A program made the translations under genes and the position numbers. 64,000 nucleotides of DNA from Scardovia wiggsiae F0424. GTDB lineage: Bacteria; Actinomycetota; Actinomycetes; Actinomycetales; Bifidobacteriaceae. The notes beneath the pieces are model-generated. The model saw nothing but the letters and a program-made list of their open reading frames with translations. It was not told the origin of the DNA and searched no databases. The stretch spans positions 1,364,001 to 1,428,000 of the forward strand of contig NZ_AKCI01000001.1 of assembly GCF_000269605.1 (NCBI RefSeq). The letters run 5' to 3'. Of this stretch, positions 25,906 through 35,056 are shown one piece after another; the first letter of the stretch is position 1, and each line of letters opens with the position of its first letter.

Positions 25906-26661
25906 TTATAATAAATTACGAATTTTTTCTTTTATAAATGGGTTAAGAGAATAGTGTTTATCCAGATATTCTAGGAGTGCTTGAGCAGACTCAGAAATGC
26001 GTTCGTAACCTTGCAAAAAGTGAGGCAATTGCTTGGCTTCCTTTGGATAACCTTCTTCAAATCGTCTGTTGGTATTAAAGATATCTATAAAATTAGATTT
26101 AGAAGTTGTTTCCAAACTGATTAGTTCAGTCCAAAGCTTGACGGATCTGTTTTGGATCAAATCATAAGCAGCTATTTTTTCGCCTCGCTGATAGCGACCT
26201 AGCCCTAAATATAGATTACATGAAATTTCTCCCAACAGCCATTCACGGTCTCTATTTTCTTTTGATGGCAGTCTTTGTGGCTGACAGATTGTTTCATCAA
26301 AACCGACCTCCTTCCAGATAATCTTGCCTTCAGAGAAGGGAATGTTTACTAGTTCATGAGCTTCAAAGACAGCAAATTCACAAAAAACATCATCTTCAAA
26401 TAGAACTTTATGTCCGTCCACTGTATTTTGGTAGTGAAATGCAATTGGTTCTAGCTTACTTAACCAGGTTAGGTCTTGGATATAGGTCTGCTTGTAGCCA
26501 TCTTTTACAATAACAAAGAAGTCTAAATCTGAGTACTGATCCAATCGTTCTCTTTCTGTTCCGCAAGAACCAAGTGCCAGCAAAGCTAGTGCTTGGTTCG
26601 AATCTTTTAGAGACTGACCAATCTCATCTAGTCTTTGTAACAGTAATTCTGTTTTATTCAT
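25906..26661 (-). CDS. Nucleotidyltransferase-domain protein, streptococcal type
   Basis: A 251-residue protein with the Pol-beta-type nucleotidyltransferase signature LGSCGTERERLDQYSDLDFFV (GS...DxD), followed by a helical domain. The gene has a good GAGG site and is much more AT-rich than its surroundings, with codon use like Streptococcus (AAA, TTT, CAA, TTG). I recognise this sequence type as common in streptococcal genomes; aminoglycoside and lincosamide nucleotidyltransferases are distant relatives, but nothing here shows a drug substrate. It lies between the truncated glycosylase gene and the IS256-type fragment. Confidence 0.75.
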   Translation of the reverse strand: MNKTELLLQRLDEIGQSLKDSNQALALLALGSCGTERERLDQYSDLDFFVIVKDGYKQTYIQDLTWLSKLEPIAFHYQNTVDGHKVLFEDDVFCEFAVFEAHELVNIPFSEGKIIWKEVGFDETICQPQRLPSKENRDREWLLGEISCNLYLGLGRYQRGEKIAAYDLIQNRSVKLWTELISLETTSKSNFIDIFNTNRRFEEGYPKEAKQLPHFLQGYERISESAQALLEYLDKHYSLNPFIKEKIRNLL

Positions 26662-26776
26662 ATCGTTACCTCATTCTTTCTTGTTTAACAAAAACTATAC
26701 ATATTAGCGCTTTCAAATGTCAATTTCCGATACTGTCAATAATTTTGTGTAAACACTCTAGTAGAGTTATGGAGTG

Positions 26777-27240
26777 TTAATCAAATAAGCTTTCAAGTGT
26801 GTCAGAACATTGGCCAAACCCTTTATGGATTCGTTGACTTTGCTTGAAATTATAATCTTCAAACAGGGTAACTAAGTAATGTTCCAGAGCCTCCTCGTTA
26901 GGAAAAAGAACCTTCTTTTTCGTTTGACGTTTGATTTCTTTGTTGAAAGACTCAATGAGGTTTGTCGAATAAATGCTGTGCCAAATCTGGTAGGGAAACT
27001 GATAAAAAGTTAAAAGATTATCCGTATTCTCCAGACTTTCCATTATTTTCTTATACTTTGGTTTCCATTCAGCGATAAAGTCCTCCAAAGCTTGGACTGC
27101 CATTTCTAAATTTTCAGCACGATAAATCGTTTTAAATTGCTCCAGAATAACTGCTCGATCAGATCGCTTCACTTTACTAGCTAGATTTCGTATTATTTGC
27201 GAAACATGAATTTGTCCAGGAATTTTTCTATTCATGGTAT
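26777..27240 (-). mobile_element. IS256-family (mutator) transposase, C-terminal fragment
   Basis: Translated on the minus strand, about 150 residues match the end of an IS256-type transposase: IRNLASKVKRSDRAVILEQF, AVQALEDFIAEWKPKY, then the characteristic IYSTNLIESFNKEIKRQTKK and FPNEEALEHYLVTLFEDYN. The N-terminal two thirds, with the first catalytic Asp residues, are missing; the frame continues to 27316 as unrelated sequence. A complete element needs about 390-400 residues, so this copy is dead. Its AT-rich, streptococcal codon use equals that of the neighbouring nucleotidyltransferase gene. I see no terminal inverted repeats. Confidence 0.75.
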
Positions 27241-27273
27241 CCGACACGCTGAGGAAATCTGATTTTGATATTT

Positions 27274-27317
27274 TGGTACATCGGAGTACCATATCATTGG
27301 TACACAGCTGTACCAAT
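27274..27317. promoter_or_regulatory. Two adjacent inverted repeats with TGGTAC half-sites upstream of the galactoside operon
   Basis: TGGTAC-ATCGGA-GTACCA (27274-27291) is followed by ATTGGTACA-CAGC-TGTACCAAT (27296-27317), so four half-sites of the same hexamer occur within 44 bases. They lie at the streptococcal junction, about 110 bases before the binding-protein gene. An AT-rich stretch just after (27320-27340) could hold a -10 box. A bound regulator is likely, but which one is unknown. Confidence 0.45.
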
Positions 27318-27424
27318 TGAAAAATATATAAAATTAAAAGTAAAGGAAACGCGGACTAAGCGTGTATGCTTCAGGGGCGGCCACAGCAGGCCCTCCCGGC
27401 GGCAAGACCCGCAAAGGAGTAAAT

Positions 27425-28771
27425 ATGCGGAATATCAGAAAGATCTTCGCAGCAGTAGCATCAGCAGCTATGCTGGCAGGTTTCGGCGCCTGCGGCAACA
27501 CCAGCTCATCCGGCACGGATACCGGCAGCGCAAAGGGTACTGTCACCGTCTGGGGATGGGATTCAGGGAATTCCATGAACCAGATCATCGCAGAATTTGA
27601 GAAAGAGAATCCCGGGATCACCGTGAAATTCAACAATACCGGTACGGCAGAAAAGACCTCTACAGCGCTGACCAATGCCATTGCTGCGGGTAATGGTGCG
27701 CCGGATGCAGTTATGCTGGAAGACCCTACAGTCACCCAGTTTGCTGTGACCGGCGGGGTTATTGACCTGAGCCAGTACGGTGCGGATAAATACAAGGATG
27801 ACTTTGCTGACGGTCCATGGAACAAACTGCAGTATAACGGTAAGCCGTATGCTCTGCCCATTGATTCCGGACCTGAAGTTTTCTTCTACAATAAGGCTGT
27901 TTTTGACAAAGCAGGGGTTGACGGTGAAAAGATCAAAACATGGGACGACTATTATGAGGCTGCCAAGAAGATCCGTGCTGCAGGTTCTTATATAGCCAAT
28001 GCAGGCGGGACCTCCAACGATTATCAGCCGTTTACCGCACAGGTCTGGCAGACAGGTGCAAAACCCTGGAAAGTCGATGGTGAAAATATCACCATCAATA
28101 TGACCAGAGATACAGGAATGAAAAAATATATAGCATTCCAGCAGAAGCTCATTGATGAAGACCTTGTTAATACGAAGATCCCCAACTGGTCTGATGAGTG
28201 GAACCGCTCCCTTAATGACGGGACGATCGCTTCACTGACGATCGGCGCATGGATGCCTGTCAACCTGATGAGCGGTGCGCCGGACCAGAAAGGCAACTGG
28301 CGTGTTGCGCAGCTTCCCCAGTGGAAAGAAGGGGAGAATGCCTCTGCTGAGGACGGCGGCTCTGCCTGGGCTATTACCAAACAAAGCAAAAATCCCGGTG
28401 CCGCATGGAAATGGATCGATTTTATAACGCATGGGAAAGGCGCACAGATCTCAGCAGATACAGGCACATTCCCCAGCCTGAAGAAAATACTCAAATCCAG
28501 CTCTTTTGTTGACCCAAATACGGCATCAAACAGGAAAACCAACGAATACTTCGGCGGGCAGAATGTGAACAAAACGCTGTCTGAAGCAGCACAGCGCCCC
28601 ACACAGGTATTCCAGTACCTGCCGTATAACCCATACGCCCAGTCCATGTATGGAGATTACATCTCCAAGGCGTATTCCAAGCAGATGACACTGGAGAAAG
28701 CGATGGACAGCTACGCCAGGGTACTCGCTGAGCACGGCACCCAGGAAGGGTATAAAGTCACAGTTAAATAA
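27425..28771 (+). CDS. Galactoside ABC transporter substrate-binding lipoprotein (GalC-like)
   Basis: A 448-residue binding protein starting MRNIRKIFAAVASAAML with AAAGGAG upstream. The signal peptide ends FGACGN (lipobox Cys). Mature sequence begins TVTVWGWDSGNSMNQIIAEFE, and NGKPYALPIDSGPEVFFYN and SAWAITKQSKNPGAAWKW follow, all typical of carbohydrate SBPs. Gene order (binding protein, two permeases, GH42, LacI) equals the galCDEGR locus of Bifidobacterium breve used for galacto-oligosaccharides from galactan; substrate is inferred from that. No endogalactanase gene is seen. An intercistronic hairpin follows. Confidence 0.9.
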   Translation: MRNIRKIFAAVASAAMLAGFGACGNTSSSGTDTGSAKGTVTVWGWDSGNSMNQIIAEFEKENPGITVKFNNTGTAEKTSTALTNAIAAGNGAPDAVMLEDPTVTQFAVTGGVIDLSQYGADKYKDDFADGPWNKLQYNGKPYALPIDSGPEVFFYNKAVFDKAGVDGEKIKTWDDYYEAAKKIRAAGSYIANAGGTSNDYQPFTAQVWQTGAKPWKVDGENITINMTRDTGMKKYIAFQQKLIDEDLVNTKIPNWSDEWNRSLNDGTIASLTIGAWMPVNLMSGAPDQKGNWRVAQLPQWKEGENASAEDGGSAWAITKQSKNPGAAWKWIDFITHGKGAQISADTGTFPSLKKILKSSSFVDPNTASNRKTNEYFGGQNVNKTLSEAAQRPTQVFQYLPYNPYAQSMYGDYISKAYSKQMTLEKAMDSYARVLAEHGTQEGYKVTVK

Positions 28772-28783
28772 TACCGGAAGTTG

Positions 28784-28844
28784 TGTGCGCGCCGGATTTC
28801 GGACAGTTCAATACAGATTGGTCCGGCACCGGCCGGCGCGCATA
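28784..28844 (+). terminator. Intercistronic GC-rich stem-loop after the binding-protein gene
   Basis: TGTGCGCGCCGG (28784-28795) pairs with CCGGCGCGCATA (28833-28844), 12 bp with one G-U, enclosing 37 bases; CTTTT follows shortly. Such stems between a binding-protein gene and its permeases usually stabilise the first message or partly terminate, giving more binding protein than permease. Confidence 0.5.
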
Positions 28845-28987
28845 GCTTTTAACCGGTTGGCCGAGCCGGTCAGCAGGTACATGCTGAAAGGCCCGGCCAG
28901 CTGAACGGTAAACATCAGGCACATACAACGGCATCCGCCATTGTCCGCAGTTCCGTGCGGCTCTCATTTCAGGAAAGCAGGATTACT

Positions 28988-29977
28988 ATGGCTGGGAAAA
29001 CAGCTGAGGCGATAGTTCGTACAAAGGGGAATACATATCCCGGCACAATACTGCCGGAGAAAAGCCGCAGGGCCGGCAGCCCAAGGAGTAAACCGGCGGC
29101 ACGCATCAGACGGCGTGTTGATTGGCGTGGGTGGGTGTTTATGGGGCCGTTTGTGGTGGTGTTTGTGTTTGTGTTTGTGGTGCCGGTGGTTTATGCGGTG
29201 TATTTGTCGTTTTTCCAGCAGAGGATGGTTGGGGGGACGGTTTTTGCGGGGTTGGCTAATTACCGGCGGTTGGTGGCGGATACGCATTTTTGGCAGTCGG
29301 TGTCCCGTGTTGCGCTGTTTACGCTGGTGCAGGTGCCTGTTATGCTGTTTTTGGCGGCTGTGCTGGCGTTGGCTATTGATTCGATGAAGCTGCATGGTAT
29401 GAAGTTTTTCCGTATCACGACGTTCCTTCCGTATGCGGTGCCTGCGGTGGTATCGACGTTGATCTGGGGTTTTGTGTATGGCTCGAAGTACGGGCTGGTC
29501 GGTTCTGTTAACAGCCTGCTGGGGACCCAGTGGGATGTGTTCAACCCGAGGGTGCTGTTAGCAGCGATTGGTAATATCAATACGTGGGAATACACCGGTT
29601 ATAACATGCTGATCTTTTATAGTGCTTTATCCGTGATCCCGCATTCTTTGTACGAGGCCGCTGCTATAGACGGGGCTTCTGAATGGCAGATTATCCGTAA
29701 GATCAAACTGCCCGAACTTCGAGGCTCGCTGGCTATCACGGTGATCTTCTCGATTATTGGCAGTTTCCAACTGTTCAACGAGCCCTCGATCCTGCAGAAC
29801 ATGGTTCCGGGCAACGCGATCACTACGGATTACACGCCTAACATGTATGCCTATACCCTGAGTTTTACCGGTAACCAGAGCACCTACGCGGCAGCATTGG
29901 CTATCGTGATGGCAGCCATCACCATGGCTATCGCGTACACCGTGCAGATCAGCAGCCTGAAAAACACCATGAAATAA
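28988..29977 (+). CDS. Galactoside ABC transporter permease (MalF-like, GalD position)
   Basis: A 329-residue permease starting MAGKTAEAIVRTKGN, with AGGA upstream. After a basic cytoplasmic leader come six membrane segments beginning WRGWVFMGPFVVVFVFVFVV, and the EAA loop SLYEAAAIDGASEWQIIRKI. From about 29109 to 29400 the codons end almost only in G or T and the strand is strikingly G/T-rich; the rest of the gene is ordinary. The second permease shows the opposite bias. Function is clear; the composition shift is discussed as a finding. Confidence 0.92.
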   Translation: MAGKTAEAIVRTKGNTYPGTILPEKSRRAGSPRSKPAARIRRRVDWRGWVFMGPFVVVFVFVFVVPVVYAVYLSFFQQRMVGGTVFAGLANYRRLVADTHFWQSVSRVALFTLVQVPVMLFLAAVLALAIDSMKLHGMKFFRITTFLPYAVPAVVSTLIWGFVYGSKYGLVGSVNSLLGTQWDVFNPRVLLAAIGNINTWEYTGYNMLIFYSALSVIPHSLYEAAAIDGASEWQIIRKIKLPELRGSLAITVIFSIIGSFQLFNEPSILQNMVPGNAITTDYTPNMYAYTLSFTGNQSTYAAALAIVMAAITMAIAYTVQISSLKNTMK

Positions 29978-30037
29978 CCCCCCCCTCCAGGGCAGCACTA
30001 CCCATAAAACGATTACTACATAACAGTGGAGTATCCC

Positions 30038-31114
30038 ATGACAAACCCATCACCATCACAGCATCCGCACCCCTTAGAGAACACAGCCTCCACAGCCCCA
30101 GTGTCTGTATCAGGCAACGACCAGCCTGCCGGTACGGGCGGGCGCCTATTGTTTTGGCACTCCCCAGGGCATCAGGCCAGAACAGCAGACAAACACCGCT
30201 ATTGGCAGATCCGCCATGACGAGAAAGCCGAACGGCGCCGCTACCATGACAAAGGCTTATCCAACCCGACCAACCCCCAACGGTCCTGGGGCCTGACGAT
30301 CATCACCGGCATCTTTGCCCTGTACTGCCTGCTGCCTTTCGCGTACCTGATCATCAACGCCACCAAAACACAAGCCGATTTCACCAGCACCTTCGGCCTG
30401 GGCTTCGGACACACCTTTGCCCTATGGGACAATATCACTACCGTGTTCACCTACCAGAACGGTATCTTTGCCAGATGGCTGCTGAACACCATCCTCTACG
30501 TGGTTATCGGCGCCGGGGGAGCGACCCTGCTGTCCATCATGGGAGGATACGCCCTGGCCAAATACCGCTTCCCCGGACGTAAAGCCATCTTCATCCTCAT
30601 CATCGGCTCTATCAGCGTCCCCGGTATCGCCCTGGCCGTACCTCAATTCCTCCTATTCGCCAAACTCGGCCTGACCAACACCCCCCTAGCCATGATCATC
30701 CCCAGCCTGATCAGCCCTTTCGGCCTCTACCTCATGTGGATCTTCAGCGACCAGGCCATCCCCCCAGAACTCATCGAAGCCGCCCGAGTCGATGGCGCCA
30801 GCGAATGGAGAACCCTATGGCAAATAGCCCTACCCCTACTCACCCCAGGAATCGTAACCACCAGCCTATTCACCATCGTGGCGACCTGGAACAACTACTT
30901 CCTACCCCTCATCATGATCAAAGACTCCACCTGGTACCCCCTAACCATCGGACTGAACCAATGGAAAGACCAAGCCAACACCGCCGGAGGCCAAGCCATC
31001 CAAAACCTCGTCATCACCGCCAGCCTACTAACCATCATCCCCCTGACCATCGCCTTCCTCACCCTCCAAAAATACTGGCAAAAAGGCCTCACCACCGGAG
31101 CCCTCAAACAATAA
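30038..31114 (+). CDS. Galactoside ABC transporter permease (MalG-like, GalE position)
   Basis: A 358-residue permease starting MTNPSPSQHPHPLEN, with GTGGAG 6 bases upstream. A long basic, proline-rich N-terminus (about 85 residues) precedes six membrane segments; the EAA loop reads ELIEAARVDGASEWRTLWQI. From about 30550 to the stop, third codon positions are nearly all C or A, making the strand C/A-rich and leaving long open frames in the wrong register. It pairs with the preceding permease; the ATPase must come from elsewhere. Confidence 0.92.
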   Translation: MTNPSPSQHPHPLENTASTAPVSVSGNDQPAGTGGRLLFWHSPGHQARTADKHRYWQIRHDEKAERRRYHDKGLSNPTNPQRSWGLTIITGIFALYCLLPFAYLIINATKTQADFTSTFGLGFGHTFALWDNITTVFTYQNGIFARWLLNTILYVVIGAGGATLLSIMGGYALAKYRFPGRKAIFILIIGSISVPGIALAVPQFLLFAKLGLTNTPLAMIIPSLISPFGLYLMWIFSDQAIPPELIEAARVDGASEWRTLWQIALPLLTPGIVTTSLFTIVATWNNYFLPLIMIKDSTWYPLTIGLNQWKDQANTAGGQAIQNLVITASLLTIIPLTIAFLTLQKYWQKGLTTGALKQ

Positions 31115-31503
31115 CACACACCACAAAACACACCACACACAAACAACTGCTAAACCCACGAACCACACACCAGACATCAAACCCGATACAACCAAACTAC
31201 CCAAGGAGGAAGGCACGTAAAGGCCTGAAATTCTTGCGGATACACCATGTGAAACGCTACCGGCGTGTTCTGGGGGGATACCCTTTAGAACATTTGGGTA
31301 TGCAGGTGCTGGTGGTAAAACACGCAGATGTAAAAATAGATATAGCGGAAAATAAAGGAAATTGATTATGTATCTGCGTGTTTTACCACCGTGCAGAAAA
31401 CGGCACTGAAAACATTGTCTCGGGTTCGGGATGCGCAACAGCTGGGACAGGCGGAAAGGGCTGCCGAACGTGAAAGGCCGGTAATATGAAAGGACGGTAT
31501 GAA
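31115..31503. other. 389-base gap before the GH42 gene with a long inverted repeat
   Basis: The first 80 bases continue the extreme C/A bias of the permease end and hold no gene. The main structure is a perfect 19-bp inverted repeat at 31311-31390 (separate entry). No promoter with good boxes is obvious; the GH42 gene may be read from the permease operon. Confidence 0.4.
31311..31390. repeat. Perfect 19-bp inverted repeat around a 42-base AT-rich loop
   Basis: GGTGGTAAAACACGCAGAT (31311-31329) recurs as its exact complement at 31372-31390. The 42 bases between are AT-rich (AAAATAGATATAG, AATAAAGGAAATTG). The loop is long for a terminator and the arms are perfect, so it could be a mini-transposon remnant or an RNA processing stem between permease and glycosidase messages. 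Confidence 0.6.
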
Positions 31504-33789
31504 ATGTCACAGAACACCACAGAAAACGAGACACAGGATATAAGTACGGCGACAGCTCGCTGCTACTGCTATCAGCAGCACCAACCGCGGGTGTCTTCGC
31601 AGGCTTGGGCGTTAGGGCATTCCGGCCATGCGGCCCGCCGCCCTTTCCGCTGGCCTGAGCTGCTTACGCCTGACTGCAGAGGGATAGGCTTCGGCGGTGA
31701 TTATAACCCTGACCAGTGGCCGGAGGAGGTCTGGGATGACGACATCCGCCTCATGAAAAAGGCGCATGTGAATACTGTCGCCCTGGCAATTTTCAGCTGG
31801 GATCGTATTGAACCGTATGAGGGTGTGTTTGATTTCGGCTGGCTTGACCGCATTATCACCAAGCTCGGCACCAACGGTATCGCCACAGACCTCGCCACAG
31901 CAACCGCAGCTGCACCGTTGTGGCTGTATAAAGCGCATCCGGAGGTGTTGCCGGTGGAAAAAGACGGCAGCATTATCAACCCGGGATCCCGCCAGTCATG
32001 GCGTCCGACCAGCCCGGTGTTCCGGGAGTATGCGCTTACCCTGTGCCGGGCCATAGCAGAACACTACAAAAACAACCCCTACGTCATCGCCTGGCATATC
32101 AACAACGAATACGGATGGAATAATTCCCATGATTATTCAGATGATGCTGAGCGCGCCTTCCAGCAATGGTGCAAAAACCGCTACCACACTATCGACGCCC
32201 TCAACACCGCCTGGGGCACAGCCTTCTGGGCGCAAGAGGTCCGCAGTTTTGATGATGTGATCCTTCCGCGCCACATGGGCAATGATGCGATGGCGAACCC
32301 CTCGCATCAGCTTGATTATGAGCGTTTTTGTTCGGATGCGCTGAAAGAGTTCTATATTGCCGAGCGCACGGCAGTCGAAAGGATCTGCCCCGGCAAGCCG
32401 TTCACCACCAACTTCATGATTGCGGCGGGGCAGTGTGAGCTGGATTATGCCGACTGGAGCGATGAAGTTGATTTCGTGTCCAACGACCACTACTTCACCC
32501 CGGGGGAAGCCCACCTTGACGAACTCGCCTGCTCAGATTCCCTGGTCAATGGTCTTTCGCTCGGCAATCCGTGGTATCTGATGGAGCATTCTACGTCATC
32601 CGTCCAGTGGAAGCCGGTCAATGCACGTAAACGCAGCGGTGAGCTTATTCGTGATGCTGTTGTGCATGTGGCGATGGGCGCCGATGCCATCAACTTCTTC
32701 CAATGGCGCCAATCACACTCCGGAGCAGAAAAATTCCATTCAGCCATGCTCCCCCACGCCGGAGAAAACAGCCAAATATTCCAGGACGTGTGCGAGCTCG
32801 GCAGGATATTAGACCGTTTGTCTGCTGAGGGATTGCAGGGAAGCAGGGTTTCGCGTTCGCAGACAGCCATCCTGTTTGACGCGGATTGCGAGTGGGCATC
32901 CCGGTGCGGGACTTTGCCGAGTTCGCAGATAAGCCATTGGGATGATGTCTGTACGTGGTACAGGGCATTCCTTGATGTTTCTGCCCGCGCTGATGTGGTA
33001 CCGCTGAGGGGGGACTGGTCGGGTTATGGGACTGTTGTTCTGCCTGCTATGCTTGTGCTGTCTGACCGTGAGGCAGAGCGGCTGAAAAGTTTTGTGCGCG
33101 CCGGCGGCCGTGTGATAATTGGATACGCTTCGGGTCTTGCTGATGGTAATTTCAGGGTGGCGCTCGGAGGGTATCCGGGTGTGCTCCGTGATGTTGCGGG
33201 CGTGCGCAGTGAAGAGTTCAATATTATTGGCGATCTGCCCGGAGAGCCTGCGATGGTCATGCTGTCGGACGGATCCGCTTCCCGTTTATGGCAGAATGTC
33301 GTAACATCTGTTGGGCCTGATGCGCAGACGCTTGCGGTATATGAAGGCGAAGCTGCTGCCGATTGGGAGGTTGAGGGGCTGCCTGCAGTAGTCAGGAACC
33401 GGTACGGGGATGGCACTGCATACTATATCGGATGTGATCTGGATCGGGCTGACATCTCACAATTTCTGCGAAAAGAATTGGGGCTGGGCTCCGGATTCCC
33501 CGGGCTGTCTGGATCTGCTGGGGATAGATGCGGGTCAGACAGATCCCCTGCGGAGGTGGTCCATATACGCCGGGAATGCGATACGGCAGATTTTGATTTC
33601 TATTTCAACCGATCGAAAGATACTGTCAGCCTTTCTGACGTTGCAGGGAAGCAAATCATGATCTACCGCGGGAGTTTTGACGGTACAGATGAAGGTTTTT
33701 CGCAGGATACCTGTCAGAAGTATACTCTGGAACGCAACGGCTTCCTTGTTACGAAAACCGGCCATACTGCGGGCGAGGGGAATAGTTAG
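31504..33789 (+). CDS. GH42 beta-galactosidase (GalG-like)
   Basis: A 761-residue cytoplasmic family 42 beta-galactosidase. Domain 1 is the TIM barrel: GIGFGGDYNPDQWPEEVWDDD at its start, acid/base Glu in AWHINNEYGWN, nucleophile Glu in WYLMEHSTSSVQW. A trimerisation domain follows (VVPLRGDWSGYGTVVLPAML, RAGGRVIIGYASG) and then a short beta domain. I place the start at MSQNTTENET with AAAGGACGG upstream; an ATG 18 bases earlier is also possible. The first about 50 residues are extra compared with most GH42 enzymes. It should hydrolyse beta-galactosides imported by the upstream ABC system. Confidence 0.93.
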   Translation: MSQNTTENETQDISTATARCYCYQQHQPRVSSQAWALGHSGHAARRPFRWPELLTPDCRGIGFGGDYNPDQWPEEVWDDDIRLMKKAHVNTVALAIFSWDRIEPYEGVFDFGWLDRIITKLGTNGIATDLATATAAAPLWLYKAHPEVLPVEKDGSIINPGSRQSWRPTSPVFREYALTLCRAIAEHYKNNPYVIAWHINNEYGWNNSHDYSDDAERAFQQWCKNRYHTIDALNTAWGTAFWAQEVRSFDDVILPRHMGNDAMANPSHQLDYERFCSDALKEFYIAERTAVERICPGKPFTTNFMIAAGQCELDYADWSDEVDFVSNDHYFTPGEAHLDELACSDSLVNGLSLGNPWYLMEHSTSSVQWKPVNARKRSGELIRDAVVHVAMGADAINFFQWRQSHSGAEKFHSAMLPHAGENSQIFQDVCELGRILDRLSAEGLQGSRVSRSQTAILFDADCEWASRCGTLPSSQISHWDDVCTWYRAFLDVSARADVVPLRGDWSGYGTVVLPAMLVLSDREAERLKSFVRAGGRVIIGYASGLADGNFRVALGGYPGVLRDVAGVRSEEFNIIGDLPGEPAMVMLSDGSASRLWQNVVTSVGPDAQTLAVYEGEAAADWEVEGLPAVVRNRYGDGTAYYIGCDLDRADISQFLRKELGLGSGFPGLSGSAGDRCGSDRSPAEVVHIRRECDTADFDFYFNRSKDTVSLSDVAGKQIMIYRGSFDGTDEGFSQDTCQKYTLERNGFLVTKTGHTAGEGNS

Positions 33790-33927
33790 AATAGATATAG
33801 ATGGCTGCAGCCTGGATACTGCGGCCGGGGCTGGACTTTGGGCTTCAGAAGTGCAGATATCATATATTTATATATGTATAGTATGCGCTGCTGCAGTGGT
33901 TCCGGCTTTGGAAATGTAAGGACAGGG

Positions 33928-35007
33928 ATGCGCATGGGCGAAATATCCGCTACGCAGGAGAGCGGCGGAGGGAAGCGGCGGCTTACTCTGCGCGATGTAG
34001 CCCACGAGGCAGGCGTATCTTTGAAAACTGCGTCGAACGTGATCAATGGAAGCGGCCGTATGGCTGATTCTACGCGGGCTAAAGTCGAAAAAGTGATCAG
34101 AGATATGGGGTATCGCGTGAATGTTGCTGCCCGCAATCTCAGCCGTGACCGCACGGGATTCATCACCCTTGCTGTGCCTTCGCTGACGCCGCCTTATCTG
34201 GCTGAGCTGGCTAACCGCACTATTGACGCCGCTCGTCAGCGCGGGTATTCGGTGTACGTCACAACATACGCAGAGGGTTCTGCGCGGGGGGCTCGCGAAG
34301 TGCTGCGCTCCTTTAATTCTACGGTTTCTGACGGTATGATCCTGTCGCTGGGCGAAGTGGACGATGTTACCCCGGAAGACCTGGAAGTGGATTTCCCCCT
34401 GGTGGCTGTTGGCGCGCGCAGCACGTGGGGGAAGGCCGACCATGTCACCCCTGATGACGTCCAGGCGGCGGCGTCAGCTTCGGCTTACCTTTTTGACCAT
34501 GGCTCCAGATCCCTGGCTGTTGTGGGGGCAAGGGAGCCTTTTGATGAGGGTGCTTTGCTGGAAAGCGTGGAAGGGAATGCGCAGCTGCGCCTGCGTGGGG
34601 TCATTGAGGAGAGCCGCCGCCGTGGGGCGGTTCTGGACCCTCGGCTGGTAGGCCTGACCGGCAGGGACTGGACGATCGGTGCCGGTGCGCGGGCGGCGCA
34701 GAAGCTGGTCGATTCAGGGATCCCCTTTGACGGTGTTATTGCGCTGAACGACCAGCTGGCTATCGGCGTCCTGTCTGTTTTGCGCGCTTCCGGCCTGCGC
34801 GTCCCTGATGACGTCCAGGTGATTGGTTTTGACAACATCGAGGAATCGGCATACCTGCAGATCCCTCTTACTACGATGGATTCACGCCTTGATTGGACTG
34901 CCCCCACGGCGGTTGGCCGCATTTTGGGGCGCATCCAGGGTGATGCCGCTGAGCCGAAGCTCCTCACCACGCCTTCGTCAGTCATCGTCCGCAGCAGTAC
35001 GCGGTAA
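33928..35007 (+). CDS. LacI-family regulator of the galactoside operon (GalR-like)
   Basis: A 359-residue repressor: helix-turn-helix LTLRDVAHEAGVSLKTASNVINGSGRM, hinge VNVAARNLSR, then a sugar-binding domain with DGVIALNDQLAIGVL and DVQVIGFDNIEES. The start at 33928 has AAGGA 5 bases upstream (33934 is an alternative). It is the last gene of the galactoside cluster, 138 bases after GH42, and probably represses it until a galactoside binds. Confidence 0.92.
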   Translation: MRMGEISATQESGGGKRRLTLRDVAHEAGVSLKTASNVINGSGRMADSTRAKVEKVIRDMGYRVNVAARNLSRDRTGFITLAVPSLTPPYLAELANRTIDAARQRGYSVYVTTYAEGSARGAREVLRSFNSTVSDGMILSLGEVDDVTPEDLEVDFPLVAVGARSTWGKADHVTPDDVQAAASASAYLFDHGSRSLAVVGAREPFDEGALLESVEGNAQLRLRGVIEESRRRGAVLDPRLVGLTGRDWTIGAGARAAQKLVDSGIPFDGVIALNDQLAIGVLSVLRASGLRVPDDVQVIGFDNIEESAYLQIPLTTMDSRLDWTAPTAVGRILGRIQGDAAEPKLLTTPSSVIVRSSTR

Positions 35008-35056
35008 ACTGCCGGCAGCATAAAACAGCATAAATCTTGATCCGGGTTGCTTTCGG

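Noticed and set aside
25906-26661. Lincosamide or aminoglycoside resistance nucleotidyltransferase
   Set aside because: Only the general nucleotidyltransferase motif is visible; nothing points to a drug substrate.
30736-31365. 209-codon plus-strand frame inside and after the second permease
   Set aside because: Out of frame with the permease; stays open only because the region lacks T. Composition is His/Pro/Arg-rich shadow.
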